64,000 bases of DNA from Thermophagus xiamenensis. GTDB taxonomy: Bacteria > Bacteroidota > Bacteroidia > Bacteroidales > Marinilabiliaceae. Positions 43,849 to 54,164 of the stretch are shown here, one piece after another. The notes under the pieces were generated by a model. That model saw only the letters and a list, made by a program, of their open reading frames with translations. It searched no databases and was not told where the DNA came from. The translations under genes were made by a program, and so were the position numbers. Location: the NCBI RefSeq assembly GCF_900112795.1, contig NZ_FONA01000018.1:1-64000 (forward strand), read 5' to 3'. The first letter of the stretch is position 1. Every line of letters begins with the position of its first letter.

Positions 43849-43858
43849 CGAGGGATCA

Positions 43859-44422
43859 ATGGTGGACATTAGGATGGGATTTAATCTCGAAGAATGGTAT
43901 GCACATAAACTTCAGGGTGATGTAATTCTTAAACATGTAGGAAGTATTTCTCCCGAGATGATAACCCATGCTTTGGACGCAGTTGAAACCCATTCGCAGT
44001 TTAAGCATCAAAGATTACAGACCCGCAAAAAACTCTACAATGTTTTTGTCGAATGCATGCAAAATCTGTATCATCATGTAGATCCGCCACCTGCTGATCT
44101 TTCGGTTGAGGGAACCTCCAATTTTGGTATTGTAATTGTTGTTCAGGATGGTTCCTTTTTTCGTATTACAACAGGAAACTTTATAAATCGGTCAAAGGTT
44201 AGTTTTATTAAGGATCGAATAGAGCAATTAAATTCATTGTCGGATGAGGAAGTGCGGCTATTATATCGTGATATATTAGGGAACGAAAGTATTTCAGAAA
44301 AAGGGGGCGGAGGCCTTGGAATGTTGGATATTGTTAGAAAAACCGGGAATAAATTGGAATATTTTTTATATCCTTACGACGAAGAACACGTGTTTTTTTC
44401 ATTAGATGTGTATATTAGTTAA
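43859..44422 (+). CDS. SiaB-family protein kinase (DUF6272)
   Basis: The 187-residue protein has a HATPase-like fold: an N-box region NVFVECMQNLYHHV (about residue 61-74) and a glycine-rich G box EKGGGGLGMLDIV (about 147-159). This pattern matches SiaB-type kinases, which phosphorylate the small protein SiaC. The next gene encodes such a SiaC protein, which strongly supports the call. A promoter box ends 10 bp before this ATG, so the true start may be 43874 (MGFNLEEWYAHK). The SiaA phosphatase and SiaD diguanylate cyclase of the Pseudomonas operon are not present. Confidence 0.85.
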   Translation: MVDIRMGFNLEEWYAHKLQGDVILKHVGSISPEMITHALDAVETHSQFKHQRLQTRKKLYNVFVECMQNLYHHVDPPPADLSVEGTSNFGIVIVVQDGSFFRITTGNFINRSKVSFIKDRIEQLNSLSDEEVRLLYRDILGNESISEKGGGGLGMLDIVRKTGNKLEYFLYPYDEEHVFFSLDVYIS

Positions 44423-44438
44423 AAGAGATAATTTCATT

Positions 44439-44819
44439 ATGGAAACAATTATTCGTGAAGATACGCCGAAAACACCTTTTGTAAGACTGGATGGAGAAAA
44501 AGGGTTTGTTGAAATTAAAGGACGGTCGATTCCCGAAAATTCTGTCGATTTTTATAAACCGTTAATCGACTGGATTGATCAGTATGCCAAGTCACCACAA
44601 GAAAATACGGTAATTAATATTCAGCTGGAATACTTTAACACATCTTCTTCGAAATGCATTTTGGATATTTTTAAAAAACTGGAACTGTTGCATAAAAAAG
44701 GGCATAAAGTGCAAGTTAACTGGTATTATGAAGAGGATGATGAAGATATGTTTGAGGCCGGCGAGGATTATCAGTCAATCATCAACCTGCCTTTCAAGAT
44801 GATTGAAATGGAAGAATAA
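44439..44819 (+). CDS. SiaC-family regulatory phosphoprotein (DUF1987)
   Basis: From the ATG at 44439 the product has 126 residues. It matches the DUF1987/SiaC family: TPKTPFVRLDGEKGFVEIKG near the start, then YKPLIDWIDQY and LEYFNTSSSKCILDIF. The family's phosphorylated threonine falls in the FNTSS motif; counting from this start it is Thr68, the same number as the phosphosite reported for Pseudomonas aeruginosa SiaC. An upstream ATG at 44406 would overlap the kinase gene by 17 bp and add an atypical N terminus. The pair is a kinase-substrate module; in Pseudomonas dephosphorylated SiaC activates a diguanylate cyclase, but no such output is encoded here. Confidence 0.88.
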   Translation: METIIREDTPKTPFVRLDGEKGFVEIKGRSIPENSVDFYKPLIDWIDQYAKSPQENTVINIQLEYFNTSSSKCILDIFKKLELLHKKGHKVQVNWYYEEDDEDMFEAGEDYQSIINLPFKMIEMEE

Positions 44820-44845
44820 TAAATACTTTTGGTAGAAGAAGACAT

Positions 44846-44876
44846 AAAACCACAGGATTTTTCCCTGTGGTTTTTT
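44846..44876. terminator. Bidirectional terminator between siaC and the ABCG gene
   Basis: AAAACCACAGG (44846-44856) pairs with CCTGTGGTTTT (44864-44874), an 11-bp stem with a seven-base loop. T-runs follow on the plus strand and A-runs precede it, so it can serve both converging genes. Confidence 0.88.
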
Positions 44877-44923
44877 ATTGTATGGTTTATCCTTTATTCT
44901 TCGGTCAAGACTAACTTACGTTG

Positions 44924-47900
44924 TCAACCTCGTTTCTTTTTTGCTTTTCGCAAAAAACTTTTGGCGTTATATTTTCCCTTAGAGAGTATTTTATTCAATG
45001 TTTGATGGTATAATAGCAGGAATAAAATGAAATTCATCAACCATATCACCATTAAATTAACCCCAAAGGTATCTATTTCCAATGATCCGATTTTTTTGAT
45101 GGGGGCCATGAAATGTGCTCTAAGAAAATTATTTTCGGGTTTTTTATAAATGGGGTCAACTTTTTGGATGAATCGGTTCTTGTACCGAATAATTCTTTTG
45201 GAAAAGAAATCATCGGTTTTTCGTACAAATCGTTCCAGCCCGTTGTTGTGATAAGTATTTTTTAGCTTTGTTAGATTAGTCTCTTTTTCTTCAGGGTAAC
45301 GGGCAATGATATCCATGCGACGTTCATCTTGCTTAAGATCTGCCTCATTGTAAAGGGCGATGTAATAATTCTTAATTTTATCCAGGAAATTGCGGGATGC
45401 TGCTATATCTTCAGTGTTAGAATTTATGGAAAGTAAGGGTGTTGCCTGGGCCTGAAGATAAAGAGGTAACTCAGGCTTTATTGCTGAAAATTCATTATTG
45501 AGTAATTGGACCGTACTTTTAAAAAGAACAGAATCTTGCAAAGTTTCCAACAACTGAAGTTCCGATTTCATGGCAGGATACCAGAAATCTTTTCGGTAAG
45601 CTGCACTACTTTTTAATTGTTCGTAAAGAAAAAATTGCTTTTGATAAGGATTATCCTTGAATTGTGATACAGCCAAAGCTTCAAATGCCCACCGGGCGGT
45701 TATCAACTCCCCGTACCAGGGAATATCTGATATGGATGAAAATTTGGGATTGAGACGGTCATATGAAACAAATACTCCACTTAATACAAGTTGAGGAATG
45801 ATGAGAAAAGGAATCAAAATATAAATGTTTACAGATTTTTTGAGTGAATCGGAAATTATTAAACCAAGCAGGTTGGCAAAAACGGCCGATGAAAACAAAA
45901 TAAGCCAATAAGAAGCAAACATTTCTTTTATTTGAAGAATATGATTGCCTATCCCAACCAGCAGAAAAACCTGAATGGCTGAAATAATGGCCAGAATGGC
46001 CACCTTTGATAATAAATAGCTGAATCGGCTTAAGTTCAAAAAGGCTTCGCGCTTCAGGATTTTTTTGTCATTGATAATTTCTTCAGCACTAACCGTTAAG
46101 CCAACAAAAAGGGCTATTATTACTGTAATTATTATATATAAAACTATATTGGGGTTATTATAATAGATGTATGAGCTGTTAGGGCCATCCACAGGATAAT
46201 AAAAGAGTAATCCGGCCAAAATAAAAGCCAACGCGGGCATTATAGAAAGATTGATAACTAAATACTGCAAATTGGCCAGTTTGGATTGTATATCGCGCGC
46301 AAAGAATATTTTAAATTGCCCCCATCTGTTGGGAACACGGAAAGTGATTTCTGGTAGAGGTAATCTTTTAATTTCTTTTTTCGGCGGGGAAGGGTGTCGC
46401 TTTTTAAAAATGCCAAACCATTCGGATGGTTGGATTTTTCTGGCCGGGGTAGGTATTCCGTATTCATTTAGAACACGGTCATTAACTATATTGAGTATTT
46501 GTTCCGGATTGACATTCCCACATACCGGACATTCATTTTCATCCTTATTAGCATGATTTACACACGATTTAAAATAGTTGATGGCCCCAACCGGATCCCC
46601 ATTGTATATTAAATAACCACCGGTATCAAGAACCAACAATTGGTTAAACATTTTAAATATTTCGGACGAGGGTTGGTGGATAACCACAAAAATCAACTTT
46701 CCTTTTACCGACATATCTTTTAATAGGTCGATAATGTTTTCAGAATCTCGTGATGATAATCCTGACGTTGGTTCGTCTAAAAATAGTACCGATGGTTCCC
46801 GAACTAATTCCAAGGCTATGTTTAGTCGTTTTCTTTGTCCACCGCTTATTTTTTTATTGAGTGTGGAACCAACTTTCATATCTCGTATTTCATACAAGCC
46901 TAGAGTTTTTAAAAGTTGCTCTACTTTTTCCTTAATTTCCTGAGGACTAAGGTGCTCATAGCACAATTTGGTGTTGTAGTATAAATTTTGGAATACCGTA
47001 AGATCTTCCATTAACAGATCATCCTGCGAAACATAGCCAATGAGCCCTTTAATTTTTTCCGGGAATAGGTGTAAATCAATGCCATTAAGTAAAACTTCGC
47101 CCGATGAGGGTAGGTAAATGCCCGTAAGAAGATTAATTAAAGTACTTTTTCCTGCTCCCGAATCCCCCATTATACCCACCAATTGTCCGGAATGGCACGT
47201 AAAACTCATCGGATGCAAGCCTGTTTTTCCATTTTTATCAAATGAAAAAGAGATGTCTCTTGCTTCAAACAATATGGGCGTTTTGTCGGCACTATAGTTG
47301 AAGTGTGTTGCAATATCGCTAAAAGTAATAGGTGTTCCATTTTTAAACCGGATGGAACCACCCGGCCTTAAATATTGAATACGTTGAGGAACCATTAACT
47401 GACCATTTATGGTGAACTGGTCGTTATGATTGGTTTTTAACAGCAATAATGTTTCTGATCGGAGGTTTAATACATATATTTCTGATTTTATGAATTCGCG
47501 ATATATGTACCGTTCTTGATTCTTTTTTTCCTTGGCGTTGCCTATTACTAAAATATTCTGATCTTTGGGAGGAATTTCATGAATACTAAAATTCTTAATA
47601 GAAATATAATCTTCCTGCGGAATGTTGAAGGCAGAAGCAATGGTATCTGCAAATTCATTTTCGATGCCGGTGCCGGTGCTATGCCTTTTTTTCAAATTGA
47701 GAAATTCCAGGAGCTGGGTTATTACAATAGTCTTTTGATAATGTGTCAACTCTTCATTAATGGCCGTGGCAATACGGAGCACTTTTACCGAGTTGGCAGC
47801 ATAAAGTTTGTGTATACGCGTTTTTTCTTTAAGTTTTTCGTGATAGGACTGACAATGGTAATCGAACAGATTTAAATACTCCTCTATAAGTTGGTTATTT

Positions 47901-48013
47901 AGGTGAAGAGATAGATAGTCTTTAACAATATTGCGCCTGGAAACAGCATCCTTAACCGGAACGGCAACAAGGGCAAATAATTGCATTAAAGCTTTTAAGA
48001 TACCTTCACTCAT
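44924..48013 (-). CDS. ABCG-type ABC transporter with TerB-like and FHA-like N-terminal regions
   Basis: A 1029-residue fused ABC transporter. The first 150 residues are helical and TerB-like (KDAVSRRNIVKDYLSLHLN). Residues about 150-250 look like a small FHA-like beta domain. The ATPase domain has Walker A MGDSGAGKST (about 282), signature ISGGQRKRLN (about 388), Walker B VLFLDEPTSGLSS and the switch His in VVIHQPSSE. A linker with CPVCG (two Cys, possible metal site) follows, then an ABC2-type membrane domain (about 580-780 plus a final helix near 1000) split by a large soluble insertion of roughly 200 residues. This fused ATPase-permease order is the ABCG/White layout. The substrate is unknown. 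The gene is a single unit facing siaC. Confidence 0.88.
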   Translation of the reverse strand: MSEGILKALMQLFALVAVPVKDAVSRRNIVKDYLSLHLNNQLIEEYLNLFDYHCQSYHEKLKEKTRIHKLYAANSVKVLRIATAINEELTHYQKTIVITQLLEFLNLKKRHSTGTGIENEFADTIASAFNIPQEDYISIKNFSIHEIPPKDQNILVIGNAKEKKNQERYIYREFIKSEIYVLNLRSETLLLLKTNHNDQFTINGQLMVPQRIQYLRPGGSIRFKNGTPITFSDIATHFNYSADKTPILFEARDISFSFDKNGKTGLHPMSFTCHSGQLVGIMGDSGAGKSTLINLLTGIYLPSSGEVLLNGIDLHLFPEKIKGLIGYVSQDDLLMEDLTVFQNLYYNTKLCYEHLSPQEIKEKVEQLLKTLGLYEIRDMKVGSTLNKKISGGQRKRLNIALELVREPSVLFLDEPTSGLSSRDSENIIDLLKDMSVKGKLIFVVIHQPSSEIFKMFNQLLVLDTGGYLIYNGDPVGAINYFKSCVNHANKDENECPVCGNVNPEQILNIVNDRVLNEYGIPTPARKIQPSEWFGIFKKRHPSPPKKEIKRLPLPEITFRVPNRWGQFKIFFARDIQSKLANLQYLVINLSIMPALAFILAGLLFYYPVDGPNSSYIYYNNPNIVLYIIITVIIALFVGLTVSAEEIINDKKILKREAFLNLSRFSYLLSKVAILAIISAIQVFLLVGIGNHILQIKEMFASYWLILFSSAVFANLLGLIISDSLKKSVNIYILIPFLIIPQLVLSGVFVSYDRLNPKFSSISDIPWYGELITARWAFEALAVSQFKDNPYQKQFFLYEQLKSSAAYRKDFWYPAMKSELQLLETLQDSVLFKSTVQLLNNEFSAIKPELPLYLQAQATPLLSINSNTEDIAASRNFLDKIKNYYIALYNEADLKQDERRMDIIARYPEEKETNLTKLKNTYHNNGLERFVRKTDDFFSKRIIRYKNRFIQKVDPIYKKPENNFLRAHFMAPIKKIGSLEIDTFGVNLMVIWLMNFILFLLLYHQTLNKILSKGKYNAKSFLRKAKKKRG

Positions 48014-48224
48014 TCTGTTAACCGAGTTAAGATTTAAGTAATCTATCCAATTTGCAGTCAGAATTTGACCTAAAAAGAGGAAAGGCCATGTTTGGTGCTT
48101 GTATATAGAAAAATGTTAATAATTTTGGTATATAGTTTTCATCAGACAGCTGCCAAAATCTTTAAGCAATAATATATGCCCAGGGGGATTAAAGACAAGA
48201 ATAATGGTAAATAAAAGATAACCA

Positions 48225-48671
48225 CTAAAAAGAACTTTTCTCAAGACTTTTTACGCCAATGAGAATTACCGCCATCCCCGAATTACCTTCGCCGGGCATC
48301 AATCCGGCTTCTATTTTGCATTCCAGATTTCCTTTAATTTGAAAATCCCATGATGATGAATAGTTATGACGCGTTGTAGAAAACAGTAAATTGTTATTGG
48401 TATCATATATTGAAAACCAAATTTTTTTATTGGTTGGCGAACAGGTGGCAATTCTATAAACATTTCCTTCGAACAATGTGGTTCTGAATTCAGCCACCTC
48501 TGATCCGGTAAGTAAAGCTTTCATGGGTTGACTATTGTGAATAAAACCCTCATCCATTTGTTTCAAACAATCAGAATAGACGGGCAGTGTAGCAGAAGGC
48601 TGACCCATTGCCATCATTACCATTAGGGTTATAAAAAGCAGAGTTAAGGGTAGTGTTTTTTCGGAATTCAT
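48225..48671 (-). CDS. Small exported protein of unknown function
   Basis: The 148-residue product starts with a clear signal peptide (TLPLTLLFITLMVMMAMGQP, cleavage likely after the Gly/Gln region). The mature part is beta-rich: EFRTTLFEGNVYRIATCS, KIWFSIYDTNNNLLFS and SSWDFQIKGNLECKIEA suggest a small beta-sandwich, like the accessory domains that describe deviation from a mean state in Bacteroidota surface proteins. No lipobox or catalytic residues. It is alone, 212 bp from the ABCG gene and 275 bp from the barrel gene, both on the same strand. I do not recognise the family by name. Confidence 0.75.
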   Translation of the reverse strand: MNSEKTLPLTLLFITLMVMMAMGQPSATLPVYSDCLKQMDEGFIHNSQPMKALLTGSEVAEFRTTLFEGNVYRIATCSPTNKKIWFSIYDTNNNLLFSTTRHNYSSSWDFQIKGNLECKIEAGLMPGEGNSGMAVILIGVKSLEKSSF

Positions 48672-48946
48672 GGTGCACTAAATTCTTTAAATATTAAGCA
48701 ATACTTTGTCTTAAGCCAAAGATATTCAAAAAAAAATTATTATTCGATAAATACTTAAAAAATAATCACTTTGTTAATGTCGAAAATTATTATAGATAAA
48801 AACGAGAATGGTTAAAATATTGTTTAAAAAAATTCTATTTTAATTTTAAAAATAACCAACAGATAATTAAGACAGATAAAAAATGTGTTTAGCTTGTTGC
48901 AACATTTGAATGATGAGCTTCTAAAAACTTGTTTGTATTGTGTTCA

Positions 48947-50902
48947 TTAATAGTAAATGGGAGATCCGGGTTGGTCGGGTACAAAATTATTAAAGTCACG
49001 GGTTGATTCTCCGGAAATTCTTAAACTAAAGGGTAATTGTCCGGATGGTACTCTTGGCATTATGGCCAATATGATTTGGAGAGTGTTGAATACCAAATTG
49101 TCATTTCTGATTCTTAACCCACCACCAAAACTGAAGTAGGGTGAATGATGAAAAAGGTTTTTTTCACTTTCTTTTAAGAAGGCGGTGTCGAAAAAGGTAA
49201 AAGCTGCAAATTTAAACCCTAATGGTTGTACATTGGTAAAAAACACTTGCTCGGTTTTAAAAACAATTTTTTCACTTCCTTTTATGGCATTTTTGTAATC
49301 AAAACGATGTAACCCATCTTCATCTTCATCGATGAAAAGATATTCGCCCGGTAATCGTCTAAAGCCATTTACATATTGGATTTCTAAAAAGTTTCTAAAT
49401 TGACCGTTGCCAATATTTATTAATGGTGATATATATTCAGTCAAAACTTTCAGATGCCCTTGTTCGGCCCTATTGCGTTTAAAAAAAGTACCAATGTCGC
49501 CACTAAAATAGAGGTATCCTTTTGAAGGGATTAAAGCTTTTCCTACAGAATGATGAAATTCCAAATAGTGGCGATTTCCATAATTCCCTTTTTGATATCC
49601 ATAATTTAAAGATGTGAGTGACCCATATGGCACATCTTCTGTGCGACCAAAAGAATAGATAAGATTGTTTTTGTAATATCCCCTTCTGGAAAAGGAAAAC
49701 CCACCGAAAAAAAACTTTCCTTCAGGAAGAAATTCCTGTGGCTCTATCTGATCATAGAAATTTACATCAAGATAACGAGTCATAATATATAAATTGGACC
49801 GAATAGGTCGATCAGAAGCCCCTAAAAGAAAAGAACGGCCAGCCCAAAAATTTTGCCTTCGATAGTCGAGGGGTGGTTCCCATTCAATAGAGGGATAGTC
49901 TATTATGCCGGCATTAAGGTATGACCGGTTAATATTGATACCACCGGCATACTTTATTTCGGGAAGAACAAAGTTTTTTTCAATATTGGCCGAAACCATT
50001 TTCAGGTCACTAGTCCTTGCATAATCTATATCAAAATTTACGTATTGACCCGGAAAATTTTCAGCACCAAAACGCTCTCTGAAACCCCAGTCTTTAATGT
50101 CTGTGGTGGGCGTTAATAATGTACTGGAAAGATAAAAACCGCGACCTAATAAATTTTTGTTGATTAATGTGAAGGAGGGTTGTTGATTGCTTAAACCCAA
50201 AGAGATGGCTAGTGGATAACGGTCTTGCACATATACGCTAACATTAACCAAATCTGGATGATTGGGTACGTTCCAAACGACTATTTTGGCATCGTTAATA
50301 AAAGAAAGTGCACGAAGTAGCCGTTCGCTGTCCAAGATATCAGTTTTTTCAAGTGTTTCTCCAGGCTGAAAAGTAAGCGTTTTTAGTATAATACCCGGTG
50401 CTGTTTCGAATCTAAGATTGTTCCCAAGTTTTACGAGCCATGAATCTGAAATTTCAGATGTGTCATTTATCGATGTTCCAAAAGGTGGAATGCTCCGAAT
50501 GTCGATGTAATTAATTTTTTTTCCATAAAATTTTAAATAGTCGGGCGCCGGTTTTACTTCTTCAGCAGATTCTAAACTACTTTTTACGAGCCATTCATGT
50601 AGTTTTCTGGAAAAGAAATTTTTTTCAGAGTATTGCTTTAATATCTCTTCAAGTTTCTTTCCATCATTGTTATTTATTTTACTTAAACTACCTGGCGTTA
50701 TTAACCGAATAATTGTGTCATTTTTCAAAAAAGTTAAAGTATCGGTTGTTTGTGCCTTCAGGGTAATACAGCCCGAAAACACAATACACAACCAAAACAA
50801 AAAAAAGTTTTTTTTAGGTATGTGTGTGATTGGAAACAGGAATAAATAATCACTAATATATAATATTGGCATATTCGGCTTTTTAATTTGAATTCCATAC
50901 AT
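48947..50902 (-). CDS. BamA/TamA-like outer-membrane protein
   Basis: The 651-residue product has a signal segment (NFFLFWLCIVFSGCITLKAQ), about two POTRA-like periplasmic domains (the second includes GIILKTLTFQPGETLEKTDI and VWNVPNHPDLVNVSVYVQDR), and a C-terminal 16-strand-type beta-barrel region from about residue 230, with alternating aromatic strands (GYYKNNLIYSFG, YLYFSGDIGTFFKRN) and a terminal Tyr. This matches the Omp85 superfamily. It is shorter than housekeeping BamA and has fewer POTRA domains, so TamA-like or a paralogue is likely. The Cys in SGCI makes a lipoprotein signal conceivable. The ATG at 50902 puts 27 residues before the hydrophobic core; 50872 is another option. Confidence 0.85.
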   Translation of the reverse strand: MYGIQIKKPNMPILYISDYLFLFPITHIPKKNFFLFWLCIVFSGCITLKAQTTDTLTFLKNDTIIRLITPGSLSKINNNDGKKLEEILKQYSEKNFFSRKLHEWLVKSSLESAEEVKPAPDYLKFYGKKINYIDIRSIPPFGTSINDTSEISDSWLVKLGNNLRFETAPGIILKTLTFQPGETLEKTDILDSERLLRALSFINDAKIVVWNVPNHPDLVNVSVYVQDRYPLAISLGLSNQQPSFTLINKNLLGRGFYLSSTLLTPTTDIKDWGFRERFGAENFPGQYVNFDIDYARTSDLKMVSANIEKNFVLPEIKYAGGININRSYLNAGIIDYPSIEWEPPLDYRRQNFWAGRSFLLGASDRPIRSNLYIMTRYLDVNFYDQIEPQEFLPEGKFFFGGFSFSRRGYYKNNLIYSFGRTEDVPYGSLTSLNYGYQKGNYGNRHYLEFHHSVGKALIPSKGYLYFSGDIGTFFKRNRAEQGHLKVLTEYISPLINIGNGQFRNFLEIQYVNGFRRLPGEYLFIDEDEDGLHRFDYKNAIKGSEKIVFKTEQVFFTNVQPLGFKFAAFTFFDTAFLKESEKNLFHHSPYFSFGGGLRIRNDNLVFNTLQIILAIMPRVPSGQLPFSLRISGESTRDFNNFVPDQPGSPIYY

Positions 50903-51202
50903 CTTTGGGGTTTAGTGCAATTCCGGAAAGTCCGTATATAATAGTCATTCCGGTGAAAAACAACCAAGATGCCGGAGAATGGCGTTACTTTTTCTTCGTG
51001 GGTTGGTGTTCATTTTTAATTCGCTCGATTTTCTTTTTGTTTTATTCTTCTAGGGCTAAATTACATATTTTTTTAAGGATTAGGGTGATTATTGCAAGCT
51101 GAAAAAATGGCATTATTTGTAAAAAAACATAAGACAAAATGACAGTTTGCTGATTTTGGCAGAGACATTGAATGAAATGTATTCGCGAAAAAAAGAACGA
51201 TT

Positions 51203-53788
51203 ATGAATCTGGAAAAATTTACCATTAAAGCACAGGAAGCCATTCAACAGGCTTTTCAAATAGCAGCTGGTCATGAGCATCAGGCCATAGAAGATGCTCA
51301 TTTGCTGAAGGGAATTATTCAAACAGAAGAAAACATACCCCGCTACTTGTTTAACAAGATGGGGGCTGGTGTTGTTTTTCCGGTACTGGATAAAATGATA
51401 GAGTCCTTTCCGCGGGTAAGAGGCGGAGAAGCATATTTAAGTCAAAATGCCAATCAGACACTTCAACAAGCCATTGCCTTTACAAAGGAGATGGGTGACC
51501 AGTTTACAAGTATCGAGCATCTTATTATGGGGCTGTTGAAAAGTGGAGGGCAGGTTTCCAAGATGCTTAAGGATGCCGGCATTACCGAAAAAGGACTCAA
51601 ACAAGCTATTTTGGAACTTCGTAAAGGTCGAAAAGTAGAGAGCCCTACTGCCGAGGATACCTATAATTCATTGGGGCGTTTTGCCATTGATTTGAATGAG
51701 ATGGCACGTACCGGTAAACTGGATCCCGTCATTGGCCGTGATGATGAGATTCGGCGTATATTGCAAATTCTTTCCCGACGCACCAAAAACAATCCCATAT
51801 TAATTGGGGAACCTGGCGTGGGGAAAACGGCTATTGCCGAAGGTCTGGCTCATCGTATTATAAACGGTGATGTTCCGGAAAATCTGAAAAGCAAACGCAT
51901 TTTTTCACTCGACATGGGTGCTTTGATTGCCGGTGCCAAATATAAGGGTGAATTTGAAGAACGACTAAAGTCGGTTGTAAAAGAAGTGGTGGATAGTGAT
52001 GGTGAAGTTATATTGTTTATCGATGAAATTCACACCCTGGTGGGTGCAGGCAAAAGTGAGGGTGCCATGGATGCAGCCAACATTCTCAAACCTGCTCTCG
52101 CGCGAGGAGAATTAAGAGCTATTGGTGCTACCACTTTGGCCGAATACCAAAAGTATTTTGAGAAAGATAAAGCTCTGGAGCGTCGCTTCCAGATTGTGAT
52201 GGTGGATGAGCCCGACTTAACATCTGCCATATCCATATTAAGAGGGTTGAAGGAGCGTTATGAAAATCATCATAAAGTAAGGATTCGGGATGAAGCCATT
52301 ATTGCTGCTGCTGAGCTATCAAAACGTTACATCTCCGATCGGTTCCTTCCCGACAAAGCTATTGATTTAATTGATGAGGCAGCTTCTAAGTTGAGACTTG
52401 AGATGAATTCCGTTCCTGAAGATATAGATGAAATAGAAAGAAAAATACAGCAATTGGAGATTGAACGGGAAGCAATCCGACGGGAGGGCAACCAGCCAAA
52501 AGTAGATGAATTAAGCAAAGAAATTTCTGATTTAAAAGGTGAGAGAGATTCTTTGCGTGCACGGTGGGAAGCTGAAAGAAATATTATTGAACAAATTCAA
52601 AAGAATAAGGAACTAATTGAACAATATAAGTTTGAGGCCCAACAAGCTGAGCGGGAAGGTCTTTATGAAAAAGTAGCAGAATTGCGCTATGGGCGTATTA
52701 AAGAAGCCAATGAAACCATTGAAAGACTCAAAAAAGAGTTGTCGGAACGGCAAGCTGACAGACCGATGATTAAAGAAGAGGTCGATGCTGAAGATGTGGC
52801 TCAAATAGTAAGTCGGTGGACAGGAATTCCCGTGACGCGGATGCTGCAAAGCGAACGCCAAAAATTATTGAACCTTGAGGTTGAATTGCATAAGCGGGTA
52901 ATTGGTCAGGAAGAGGCCATCGCTGCCGTTGCAGATGCTGTCCGCCGAAGCAGGGCCGGATTGCAGGATGCCCGGCGGCCCATCGGTTCATTTATATTTC
53001 TTGGGATGACTGGTGTTGGAAAAACTGAACTGGCGAGGGCTTTGGCTGAATTCCTCTTTAATGATGAGGACTTGATGACACGGATAGATATGTCGGAGTA
53101 TCAGGAGCGGCACTCGGTATCCAGGTTGATTGGTGCTCCTCCAGGTTATGTGGGCTATGATGAAGGCGGTCAACTTACTGAAGCCGTGCGTCGTAAACCT
53201 TACTCCGTGGTTTTATTGGATGAAATTGAAAAAGCTCATCCCGATGTGTTTAATATTTTGCTTCAGGTGCTTGATGACGGACGGTTGACCGACAATAAAG
53301 GTCGGCATGCCGATTTTAAGAATACAATAATAATTATGACCTCTAACGTAGGGTCACATTTGATTCAGAAAAATTTTGAAGAGGCAGGTCGGGAAGGTTT
53401 TAGTGAAAGAGTGGCCGAAAAAACCCGTCAGGAGGTGATGTCGTTGCTAAGGCAAACCATACGTCCTGAATTTTTGAATCGTATCGATGATATTATAATG
53501 TTTAAGCCTTTGACGCGTAATGAGATTAAGGAAATTGTGAAGTTGCAGTTTGGCTTGGTGGCAACGCAATTGAAAAAGCAAGGCGTGGAAATTAATATGA
53601 GTGACGATGCCGTTAAATACATTGCAGAGGCCGGATTTGATCCATTGTTTGGTGCACGACCTATTAAAAGAGCTATGCAACGATGGGTGCTAAATGATTT
53701 ATCAAAAAAGTTACTGGCCGATGAGGTCAACAAGGAAAAACCTATACTGGTTGACTACAATGGCGAAAAGCTGTTGTTTAAAAATTAA
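51203..53788 (+). CDS. clpB: ATP-dependent chaperone ClpB
   Basis: ClpB is a ring-forming disaggregase that works with DnaK. The 861-residue product has an N domain (to about 145), AAA+ domain 1 with Walker [14 protein letters not shown] (about 202-214) and Walker [14 protein letters not shown], the long coiled-coil M domain (about 400-525, rich in Glu/Arg/Lys, present here and distinguishing ClpB from ClpA/ClpC), and AAA+ domain 2 with [16 protein letters not shown] (about 598) and [14 protein letters not shown]. Complete length. No CIRCE element or heat-shock operator was found in the 300-bp divergent gap upstream. It is followed by a 13-bp-stem hairpin. Confidence 0.96.
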   Translation: MNLEKFTIKAQEAIQQAFQIAAGHEHQAIEDAHLLKGIIQTEENIPRYLFNKMGAGVVFPVLDKMIESFPRVRGGEAYLSQNANQTLQQAIAFTKEMGDQFTSIEHLIMGLLKSGGQVSKMLKDAGITEKGLKQAILELRKGRKVESPTAEDTYNSLGRFAIDLNEMARTGKLDPVIGRDDEIRRILQILSRRTKNNPILIGEPGVGKTAIAEGLAHRIINGDVPENLKSKRIFSLDMGALIAGAKYKGEFEERLKSVVKEVVDSDGEVILFIDEIHTLVGAGKSEGAMDAANILKPALARGELRAIGATTLAEYQKYFEKDKALERRFQIVMVDEPDLTSAISILRGLKERYENHHKVRIRDEAIIAAAELSKRYISDRFLPDKAIDLIDEAASKLRLEMNSVPEDIDEIERKIQQLEIEREAIRREGNQPKVDELSKEISDLKGERDSLRARWEAERNIIEQIQKNKELIEQYKFEAQQAEREGLYEKVAELRYGRIKEANETIERLKKELSERQADRPMIKEEVDAEDVAQIVSRWTGIPVTRMLQSERQKLLNLEVELHKRVIGQEEAIAAVADAVRRSRAGLQDARRPIGSFIFLGMTGVGKTELARALAEFLFNDEDLMTRIDMSEYQERHSVSRLIGAPPGYVGYDEGGQLTEAVRRKPYSVVLLDEIEKAHPDVFNILLQVLDDGRLTDNKGRHADFKNTIIIMTSNVGSHLIQKNFEEAGREGFSERVAEKTRQEVMSLLRQTIRPEFLNRIDDIIMFKPLTRNEIKEIVKLQFGLVATQLKKQGVEINMSDDAVKYIAEAGFDPLFGARPIKRAMQRWVLNDLSKKLLADEVNKEKPILVDYNGEKLLFKN

Positions 53789-53805
53789 TGGAATTAAAAA
53801 GACAA

Positions 53806-53846
53806 TAATATTGCGATATTTTGAGATTAAAAGTATCGCAATATTA
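53806..53846. terminator. Hairpin after clpB
   Basis: TAATATTGCGATA (53806-53818) and TATCGCAATATTA (53834-53846) pair perfectly over 13 bp, and the TTTT/AAAA stretch inside adds a few more pairs. There is no long T-run afterwards, so termination is plausible but not certain. Confidence 0.55.
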
Positions 53847-53877
53847 TGATTTATATATAGGTTATTGACAAAAGATA

Positions 53878-54086
53878 ATAAATCAAGCGAGCATGGCAAC
53901 TATTGTCACAAAAGGGAATGTATATAGGCAGAAGTGCACAGGCAGAAGGCAGAAGAAATTTCTAGTCATTAGTCAACAGTCATTATTCATTAGTTAATCA
54001 ACACTAATGTCAAATAACTAACCACTAATCACTAACTTTAAGTCCCATTAGGCCAATAACTCAAGTGATTTTTATACGAATAAAAA
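53878..54086 (+). repeat. Dispersed repeat, A left half - B - C - A right half
   Basis: The most informative copy. The A left half (AAGCGAGCATGGCAAC and an eroded hairpin) runs to 53926, B is at 53927-53955, C at about 53963-54038, and then the A right arm appears (AGTCCCATTAGGCCAATAAC) up to ATACGAAT at 54086. B and C thus sit inside an A element, in place of its usual spacer. The two halves of A are still in the correct order and orientation. Confidence 0.88.
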
Positions 54087-54164
54087 ATACCTCCATAACA
54101 ATGTTGTAATTTTAAAAAACATTGTTAAGCATTTTAGCAATCAAAAGGCGAGAAAGATTTTAAA

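Noticed and set aside
44406-44438. Earlier start for the SiaC-like protein
   Set aside because: It would overlap the kinase gene and add residues not typical of the family; starting at 44439 puts the phosphosite threonine at position 68.
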